Shown here: in pieces, positions 57,060 through 64,000 of the stretch
Layout of the letters: every line of letters starts with the position of its first letter
How positions within the stretch are numbered: the first letter of the stretch is position 1
Origin: Diphasiastrum complanatum
Lineage: Eukaryota > Streptophyta > Lycopodiopsida > Lycopodiales > Lycopodiaceae
Reading direction: 5' to 3'
Length of the DNA stretch: 64,000 nt
Assembly: GCA_029204225.1 (NCBI GenBank)
Contig: CM055098.1
Location: forward strand, 18,011,303-18,075,302
The notes under the pieces: model-generated
Seen by the model: only the letters and a program-made list of their open reading frames with translations
Database searches by the model: none
What the model was told of the DNA's origin: nothing
Position numbers and translations under genes: made by a program

Positions 57060-57805
57060 CCAGAAGACAAGAAAACTTATGAGGATTTGTGCAAGAGATA
57101 TCAGCAAATATTCGCTTGAAATTATTCAGATATGAAAGGAATACCTCCAAATTTAGTGAAGCATACTATACCCTTGAAACCTGATGCTAAACCCATTAGG
57201 CAGAAACAACGGAGATTGCCATTTCACATGAAAGAAGGAGTACGGAAAGAATTAGAATGATTGAAAGAAGTTGGGTTGATCTTTTCTGTAGACAATATTG
57301 AGTGATGTTCACCAATAGTCCCATGACCAAAAAAGAATTCCACTCAAATTCGAGTATGTGTTGACTATAAGCAACTGAACAAGCACACGAGAAAAGACTA
57401 TTATCCGCTACCTTTTATAGACCAAGTGCTAGAAGAATTGGCAGGGAGAGAAATCTACTCTTTCATGGACTGTTTTGCTGACAAGAACCAAATAGCCATT
57501 GTTGAGGAAGATAAGCTTAAGACCACCTTCACCAACACCTTTGGATCTTTGCCTATCGTGTTATGCCCTTTGGTTTGTCAAACACTCCAGCCACATATCA
57601 AAGATTTATGAATGAAAATTTTGAAGATATCTTGGATAGAAACTTGAAAATTTTTATGGATGATTTATGTGGAGCATCTTCTGTTAAACTTACACTTAGC
57701 AATGCTTGAGAAGTATTTTTAGAAGTGTTCTGCTACTTGTATAGCCCTGAACGCCAACAAGTGTATATTCGGAGTACCCTATGGTGTGCTATTAGGACAT
57801 GTTAA
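57060..57805 (+). pseudogene. Gypsy reverse transcriptase
   Basis: The blocks are KPIRQKQRRLPFHMKEGV, VGLIFSVDNIE, TQIRVCVDYKQLNKHTRKDY, YPLPFIDQVLEELAGREIY and SFMDCFADKNQIAIVEEDKL. Then come LKIFMDDLCGASS-like catalytic sequence near 57640-57680 (frame changed) and NANKCIFGVPYGVLLGHV. In-frame stops and two frameshifts are present. The sequence passes within a few codons into integrase. Confidence 0.83.
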
Positions 57806-58521
57806 TAGTCAACTCGATTCCTATTAGAGCAAGTCATTGGTAGATTTGGAGCTCCTAGAGAACTAATTTTGGATTGAGGAACCCACTTTCTGAACAAGAT
57901 CATAGAGAGTCTGATGAAACAATTACTAATTAAACATTGAAAAAGTACTCCTTATCACTCTCAAGCGAACGACCAAGCCGAAAGTACAAACAAGCAATTG
58001 ATGTCCATACTACGAAAAACAGTAGCCGAAAACAAGAGGGACTGGGCTAAGAAATTATATGCTGCTTGTGGGCTTACAAAGTAACCTACAAAACTAGTAC
58101 AAATCACAATCCCTTCTTCCTAGTATATGGACAAGAATGTGTCCTGCCTATTGAAATAGAACTGCCATCCTTAAGACTGGCTATGTCCCACAATCTAGGT
58201 AGGAAAGAGTCCATCCAACAGCGTACCAATGTCTTACAAGAGTTGGATGAGCAACGTTTGACCTCGTTGATGCATCAAGAAACCCATAAAAAAAGCATGA
58301 AAACAATGCATGATAGAAAAATCCCGAGTCACAAGTTTAGCCAAGGACAACTGGTCTTGTATTACAATACACTAGGCATGAGCTAATGCCTCAAAAATTT
58401 GGCATGCATCGGACTAGACCATATGTAATAAGAAAACAACATAGCTATGCTAGCTGAAATAGGAGGTTACCAATTCAAAACTCGTGTAAACATTGAAAAG
58501 ATTAAGCCAAATTATGCGTAA
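57806..58521 (+). pseudogene. Gypsy integrase core and C-terminus
   Basis: The core reads FGAPRELILD*GTHFLNKII (stop in the motif) and TPYHSQANDQAESTNKQL. ALWAYKVTYKTSTNHNPF has its first codon in another frame. The C-terminus is VLPIEIELPSLRLAMSHN and FSQGQLVLYYNT, and then KTRVNIEKIKPNYA before a stop at about 58521. The N-terminal H2C2 finger is missing. Confidence 0.82.
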
Positions 58522-58599
58522 ATAGAGTCGTACAACGTACAAGGTATAGTACAAAATTTTTCTTTTCTTTTGCAGAACATCTGAACTATCTACCAAAGT

Positions 58600-59081
58600 A
58601 TGGACTTCAGAGCTTGGGAACAAGAGTTGATTCAACCACTCTCAGAGACCATAAATTCCAATGTATATAGTTTTATATGGGATGATACCATCTTAGACTA
58701 TACTATACAGTTGACTCCAAGCAGCTTTGGGAATGGAGTAGTGAAGATGAGCTTTCATTTTTAAAATTTCTATATAAACAAAAACTGATCCAAAAAATAA
58801 ATGTAGATTGTGAATACGAAGAAAGTTGTAGATCTCATTATGACATAGGTAGTCCATTCATGGACATAAACATTATTGACAAACGCGTCCTAGACGAAAT
58901 AGCCGCAGCAGTACTTGTAACAAAAATTGTATATATGTACTATAGTCCCACAAAGCAAAGTGTGCCAAGACAATTAAGACCATTGATAACTAAAGTTTTT
59001 GGAGGATTAGACTGGAGTAAGCAGTTGACTTGGGGATATGTATTGGGGATATGTACCCCCAACAAGACGATTGCATACTAA
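58600..59081 (+). pseudogene. Unknown ORF A downstream of integrase
   Basis: This is about 160 codons from an ATG at 58600 with one frameshift near 58700. It starts MDFRAWEQELIQPLSETINS, then DSKQLWEWSSEDELSFLKFL, DIGSPFMDINIIDKRVLDEI and VFGGLDWSKQLTWGYVLGIC. It ends with TAC TAA. There is no signal peptide or membrane segment, and I recognise no family. It lies between integrase and the RNase H-type ORF. Confidence 0.5.
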
Positions 59082-59352
59082 CAATTTCTAAAAAAAAAAA
59101 ATTTAAAAAAGAGAAAAGAGACTACATATTGTTGACACAACTTAAAGTACACTCATTCTACAATGTATTTTCCCTATACATTTTTTTAGACATCACTTTG
59201 GAGGAACTAAAGGCATCTTGAAGACTTGGGAACTCTCAAGAAATTAGATGTGATTATTAGTATCCTTGTACATAAACACGAAAATTGTTGGAAAAAAAGA
59301 ACTGCAAAAATTCCAAAAACATCTTCTTTCAGTATGGAACTAGCACACGAAC

Positions 59353-60009
59353 ATGAGATCATACATTCTAAAGGTAGACGGAGCATGTAGATATTCAAAC
59401 CGGGAGGGAGCCATAGGAGCAGTACTACAAAATCCCAAGGGCACTGAAATAGCAAGTATAGGAGTCCTGCTAGGGAAAAGATTTACGAACAACACTGTCA
59501 AATATAAAGCCCTTCTTATTGGTCTACAAATGACAAAGAGGGTTTCACAAACTATAGACAACCTACAAATTATGGGGGATTCTCAACTCCTAATCCGAAG
59601 TATGACCAGAGTGTATCAACTCAAGAGCAGGATCCTACAAGCCTATGCCATTGCCATCAGATAACTCACTAGAGAGTTTGCCCACATCGAGTGGATGCAC
59701 ATTCCACGAGCACATAAACAACAAGCTGATAGTCTAGCCACAATGGCCTACAACCACAATCACTATTGGCAATGTGAGCCAAGTCAGGTGATCATTCCAC
59801 CCATAACCGTTGTTGCAGAACTATGGAAAATACTGAAAGCCCAAACATATTATGGATCCCGGTGGATAAGAAACTCAATAAACCAAGTAGCTCTAGAAAA
59901 TCCCCAACTCCTAGCCCAGCTACAACAAATGATGAGCCATAAATTGTCTAAAACGTGTTTTAAAAAACACCACGATAGCATATTCCATGGGTTAATACAC
60001 ATGGCCTAA
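59353..60009 (+). pseudogene. RNase HI-type ORF placed after integrase
   Basis: A single frame of 218 codons with one stop (59662). The fold signatures are VDGACRYSNREGAIGAVLQN, then FTNNTVKYKALLIGLQMTKR, IMGDSQLLIRSM, and MHIPRAHKQQADSLATMA. The Asp, Glu-equivalent (Lys in VKYKAL), Asp (GDSQ) and C-terminal Asp (QQADSLA) positions can be placed. The catalytic Glu of the AEYKAL block appears lost. It resembles the archaeal/plant-type RNase H acquired by some plant Ty3 elements, normally found before integrase. A ~90-residue tail follows. Confidence 0.75.
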
Positions 60010-60079
60010 TCATAAATACACCTGCCAAGAATGAACATGAATGTATATAAGAAGAAAGAGAAGGGTGTAAAGTTGTCAA

Positions 60080-61132
60080 ATGTCTAGTCAGACGAGAACT
60101 GAACAAATGTATATTCATCACATGTATATAAATGCTAAACCACAAATGACAGAACATCCTGTTGTAACCGATATGAAAAAGACACAGAAAAGTTATCAAC
60201 CTGACCAGCGCCATAAGCAACTGACAAAATTCATATTAAAGGAAAGACATAAGACTGATATGGAGATCCAAAGTCTAAAAGATGAATTGAAGAAGCAAAA
60301 AAACCTCTGAATCAAAGCTACTAATGAGCTGATTAAAACCAATAAGAAACGGGGTCTTGGAAACGAAAGTACATTGAACTCAAGGAGACTAGTGATAGAA
60401 GACATATAAGCCATATGGAGGAGTATAAAAGACAAGAGAGAATCATAGCCAACACCAAAGTGGAACTAGCTACAACCGAAAATACCACAACTATGCTAGC
60501 CAGGCAGTCACATGAGTTCCAGAGAAAAGAGGCATCAAAGGGGCCAGTCGAACCTTGGAGCTCCTGTGTCATGCTACCCACTTATCCAGTGCACCGAAAA
60601 GAGGTTTTGTCAGATAGCCCGTTCTACAAGAATTTCGATGCCTACTATTTGTATACCTATGGAATTTCCACTAAATGATCAGGTTTTTGAGCTGCGACCA
60701 TCCACTAGTTCTCACCTCAGATTCACATGGCCACTCATTCCAGGTAGCTTGAGAACTACAAGGATTCATGCAAAAGTTTATGTAGATTCTCAGTTGTTGT
60801 TGTGCACCAAAAAGATGACATTATCAGATTGGTCGGTCACTATGCTTACTGCCTACATAAATGGTTACTACCACCTTGGGGTCCTAAGTCAAAACCCACT
60901 AAAATTCACCTTGAAAATAGTGGTACAACCCCAATGAGCCCATGGAACTAGGAGCTGACCTAGTACTATACACGTGGATACGTGAAAGGACCTCAAGGGA
61001 ACACAAAACCCTCAACGAAGTGTTCTAATTCAAGTTCTTGGAAGGTGCCAATCCAGCCCTTGTAGATGTACCTAAAGTGGACCCCAATTACATCGGGGAA
61101 CTGAAAAGCCGACGAACAGAAAGTGCACTATA
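60080..61132 (+). pseudogene. Unknown ORF C with coiled-coil-like start
   Basis: It is readable in several frames as one protein of about 340 codons. The first part is Lys/Glu/Gln-rich with heptad-like spacing (FILKERHKTDMEIQSLKDEL, EEYKRQERIIANTKVEL). A compact middle part includes SDSPFYKNFDAYYLYTYGIS and FELRPSTSSHLRFTWPLIPG, then KMTLSDWSVTMLTAYINGYY. The end is GANPALVDVPKVDPNYIGEL, stopping at 61132. No family was recognised. It ends about 170 bp before the polypurine tract. Confidence 0.5.
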
Positions 61133-61305
61133 AGCACCCACCTCACTATTATGCATCATATATTAGACACGGTATGGTGAGCATTTGCTACAAGTCTCAG
61201 TTTTCCATGCATACATTTTCATTGCATCTTTGCATAAATTCTAAGTTGCATTGGGCATTTGCTAAATACTCCTATATGCATGAATGATTGTATATATGCA
61301 TCTTT

Positions 61306-61314
61306 AAGGGGGGA
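61306..61314 (+). other. Polypurine tract of the gypsy element
   Basis: AAGGGGGGA immediately precedes TTGAGAGAGAAA, a plausible LTR start. Confidence 0.6.
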
Positions 61315-61315
61315 T

Positions 61316-61600
61316 TGAGAGAGAAAAAATGGGAATAGAAATAGTACAATGGGGTGGGGAGTGACTCCATTACCCAATGGATACAACATGATTGAACAAA
61401 TAGTTGAAGAATCCGAAGATATGATAGAAGATACAAAAGCAAAAGTATCCACATGGTAGTTTTGCAAGCGTTGAGATAACAAACTTGAAACATCACTACT
61501 TCTTTGAAGAGTGAACAGTTGCTGAAAGATATTTACGCTTTGTACATATGATCAGATTAGATAGGAGGATGTGAAAGGCCACTTATGCTTGTGGAGCTTG
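61316..61600 (+). other. Possible start of gypsy 3' LTR, then unassigned
   Basis: The region begins TGAGAGAG after the polypurine tract. No second LTR copy is available for comparison. Copia sequence begins by about 61620. Confidence 0.35.
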
Positions 61601-61689
61601 AGGTGAATGGGATCAGGCAAGTGGTCTAAAGGGCAAGATCAAGGTGAGGCTTCAACTTTTGTTGGCAAGAAGAAAGCTAGATCTCAGCT

Positions 61690-62825
61690 AAAATATTTTT
61701 ATTGTGGAATCAAAGGACATTTTTCTAGTGAGTGCTTCAAGAAAAAGAGACATCATGGTGATAAGCAATGAGATCTAACTCTTGATGAAGATGGTGTTGG
61801 TGATCAAAACTCAATTGATGATGTTTTTGTGATGTCTTCATGTTTGACTGCTAATGATGGAGATATTGATCTTTGATGGATTGATAGTGGAGCAAGCTCA
61901 CACATGACCTTTCACATAGAGTATTTTTTATCATTGTTGGCATATGAAGGTGACAAGAGGGTGATCTACACGGCCAATGATGGTGAGTGTGCAATCAAAA
62001 GAATTGGCATAATTCTTATTTCTCTTTCTACAAATAGGAATGTTCATTTAAAGGGTGTTTTGTTCATTACATTTATTACTAAGAACCTTTTTAGGGTGAG
62101 TCAAATGTTAAACAAGGGTATTAAGGTGGAGTTTGATGGTGATGCATGCTTGACCTAGAAGAAGTATATTGTGATTGCAAGAGAGAAGAGGCAAGGTAAA
62201 TTGTTCAAACTTCATGCTTATGTTATTGCTAACCAAGTTGGATGTATGGAAAAGGAGCAATTGTCAATGGAAGAGGTATGGCACCAGAAAATGAGACATC
62301 TCAACTTCAAGTCATTGGAGGTAATGGCAAGGATGCAAATTGTGTTTGGTCTTCCAAAGTCTCTAACTAGCACGAATCATGTTTGAAAGCAATGTGCTTT
62401 ATCAAAGTCACATAGGTTACCTTATAAGAGATCTACATCAAGGTCAAGTAAGCCTTTTCAACTTGTGCATTCAGATATTCATGGTGTTACTACAATTAGC
62501 AATGGAAGTGTTGAAATGTATGTGGCCTTTATTGATAATTTTTTTTTTAGTAGATTTTGTTGGGTGTATCTACTAAAGAGCAAGGATGAAGTGTATGATG
62601 TCTCTGTCAAGATTGCAAAGGTCCAATTCTCTACCAAGATCAAGTGCTTGAGGAGTGACAACGGTGGTGAGTACATCCCTACCAAGTTCAAAGCATTTTG
62701 TGATGCAAATTGGATCAAGAGGGAGTACATAAGTCCAAGAACACCACAACAAAATGGAGCTGTCGAGAGGAAGAATACAACCTTATGTGAAGAAGCCAAA
62801 GCTATGAGGTTAGGTGCATCTATTA
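61690..62825 (+). pseudogene. Copia gag tail-protease-integrase
   Basis: The knuckle YFYCGIKGHFSSECF has lost its first Cys. The protease reads WIDSGASSHMTFH at about 61880, following a stop. NLFRVSQMLNKGIKVEFDGD lies further on. The GAG-pre-integrase region is EEVWHQKMRHLNFKSLEVMA. The integrase core is LVHSDIHGVTTISNGSV, FSTKIKCLRSDNGGEYIPTK and ISPRTPQQNGAVERKN. Three to four stops are present. Confidence 0.83.
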
Positions 62826-62827
62826 TG

Positions 62828-62910
62828 AATGCAATCTTGATGTCATCTACATCTTGATTGTTGCCTCCACTCAAAATGATATCATCCACATAGATTAGAA
62901 TAATAGTAAC
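62828..62910 (-). pseudogene. Inverted copia RT catalytic fragment
   Basis: On the minus strand this reads VTIILIYVDDIILSGGNNQD, then VDDIKIAF: the RT catalytic YVDD block. It lies in opposite orientation to the surrounding copia coding sequence. Confidence 0.85.
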
Positions 62911-63064
62911 ATCATTTCCAACAAATCTATATCAAAGGAGGTGGAGCTTCAACATGTCTCATCAAGGAAGTTCACCAAAGCACTAGGTAAGGACTTGTTT
63001 ATGAAGCTTAGAAGTCAACTTGGAGTACTATCTAAATCCATGCTAAAACTAGTTAAAGAGGGAG
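62911..63064 (+). pseudogene. Copia pol C-terminal tail and PPT
   Basis: EVELQHVSSRKFTKALGK, then DLFMKLRSQLGVL, then a stop; AAAGAGGGAG at 63055-63064 is the polypurine tract. Confidence 0.75.
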
Positions 63065-63546
63065 TGTGAGAAATTGTCAAGTAGTTTGAAATTTATCATG
63101 TTAAGTTTATTTGACAATTTTGGCAAATATTCATTTTAAACTTAGAGATAAAATTTTGAATGTTAATAAGGCATAAGAATAGTTTATTTACTATTTTTAG
63201 CAACTTAGGCATGTTGATAAGGTCGCATGTAGAACTACTCCAATTGGTTGTCATAGATGCATTGAATCTAGTCATGATAGATCTAGGGTTTGGAAGAGAT
63301 CTAGAACCTTCTATAAGTTGATAAGCTTGGGAAATAGCATCCAAATAGTGCAAAGGGATGCTATAAATAGTGTACAAGCATGAAAGCATTTCATGTCTCT
63401 ACTTTTATTTCATTCATTCTTATGGAAGATATCTCTTTGGAGTTCTACATCCATTTTTGCATCTTGGTGGTGATATAGTGAAATCTTGTGTGTTGAATGC
63501 TATTTTTTTCTTATGTGATTGATCCACAAGTGGGAAACCTGTTGCA
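63065..63546 (+). repeat. Copia 3' LTR, right edge approximate
   Basis: It starts TGTGAGAAATTG after the PPT. A TATA box GCTATAAATAG lies at 63360. A possible end is ..GTTGCA near 63546. No partner LTR exists for confirmation. Confidence 0.6.
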
Positions 63547-64000
63547 GTATGGTTGTTAATGGACAACAATAAATTAGCATTCATACATGATGTTGTCAAG
63601 TTCTTATTGAGTTTACATCTTCTATGTCAAGTAGATGCAAGATTTCTACAATGTTAATGGTGCCAGATGTGCTTTCCATTATATCTAAAGATCAAAAGGC
63701 ATAATTAGATCTTTGTGATCCAATTTTCTTCACAACCCACACTCAAAATATTTCTAGTACTAGAAGACAAAAAAAGTACATTTTCTACATTCAATTGTAC
63801 AACAACTTCACCATTACATTCTTAATCATTTGTTGTAAAATTGACTTCTTAACACCAAGATAAGATAATAGAGTTGAGAAAAAAAAAATTGAAATGTCAT
63901 GTGGGAGAATGTCCCATTATCTATCCACCAATTGTCATTTGAGTTATCCTTGCATGTTGATGAAGTTTTTGATGCCACACAAATGACTTCTTAACACCAT
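63547..64000. other. No gene seen to the end of the window
   Basis: This is AT-rich with no recognisable coding motif. Confidence 0.45.

Larger units (their letters stand above)
55573..61315 (+). mobile_element. Ty3/gypsy element with extra ORFs after integrase
   Basis: The order on the plus strand is gag zinc knuckles (55573), protease (56353), RT (57060), integrase (57810), unknown ORF (58600), RNase HI-type ORF (59353), third ORF (60080), and polypurine tract (61306-61314) followed by TGAGAGAG as a possible LTR start. The 5' LTR, primer site and start of gag are missing. The RNase H normally between RT and integrase is absent, as is the H2C2 finger of integrase. Stops are frequent but the frames remain traceable. 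Confidence 0.8.
61620..63546 (+). mobile_element. Third Ty1/copia element with internal inversion
   Basis: On the plus strand: Gag knuckle, protease, integrase to about 62825; an inverted RT fragment at 62828-62910; the RNase H tail; PPT at 63054-63064; and a 3' LTR from 63065. The 5' LTR and most of gag are missing, and most of RT is deleted. Confidence 0.82.

Overview
The window is nuclear DNA of a seed plant, most likely a flowering plant. The evidence is spliced genes with plant-type GT..AG introns, a four-exon NPR1-family immune regulator, exons of an NFXL2-type zinc-finger gene, and a dense load of Ty1/copia, Ty3/gypsy, LINE and hAT sequences with many (GA/CT)n microsatellites. I cannot name the species. 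No rRNA, tRNA, CRISPR or bacterial-type operon was seen.

Layout. 0-2.4 kb: a spliced but damaged hAT transposase gene (+). 2.9-4.1 kb: a 362-bp tandem duplication followed by a 112-bp tandem array. 4.5-7.8 kb: a copia element (-) with two LTRs, PBS and PPT, but almost all of pol deleted. 7.8-9.0 kb: a LINE fragment (-) encoding an ORF1-like region plus an APE-type endonuclease. 9.2-15.7 kb: remnant exons of an NFXL2-like gene (+), with a frameshift, a lost zinc ligand and several exons not found. 18.0-26.2 kb: a minus-strand pile of copia and gypsy debris containing a perfect 45-bp foldback structure. 26.5-32 kb: an unassigned decayed coding stretch, a LINE reverse-transcriptase relic (-), a ~300-bp tandem repeat and two hairpin MITEs.

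33.3-38.6 kb holds the one host gene that looks intact: an NPR-family BTB/ankyrin protein in four exons (+), with a GC-AG first intron. The first exon upstream of 33335 was not identified. 39.6 kb: a (GA)76 microsatellite. 39.9-44.4 kb: a copia element (+) with an 801-bp 5' LTR and a 3' half deleted into its own 3' LTR. 44.6-47.4 kb: a second, better preserved copia pol (+) with a 522-codon open frame. 48.1-49.3 kb: gypsy integrase (-). 49.5-52.0 kb: copia pol (-). 54.2-55.5 kb: copia gag (-). 55.6-61.3 kb: a Ty3/gypsy element (+). 61.6-63.5 kb: a third copia (+) with an inverted RT segment and a 3' LTR.

The most unusual object is the Ty3/gypsy element at 55.6-61.3 kb. Between the end of its integrase and its polypurine tract lie about 2.8 kb of extra coding sequence: an unknown ~160-codon ORF, an RNase HI-type ORF, and a third ORF with a coiled-coil-like start. 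The usual RNase H between RT and integrase is absent. A 378-bp MITE family is present twice, in opposite orientations, each copy inside a different copia element. All assignments were made by reading translations and motifs by eye; no database search was possible.
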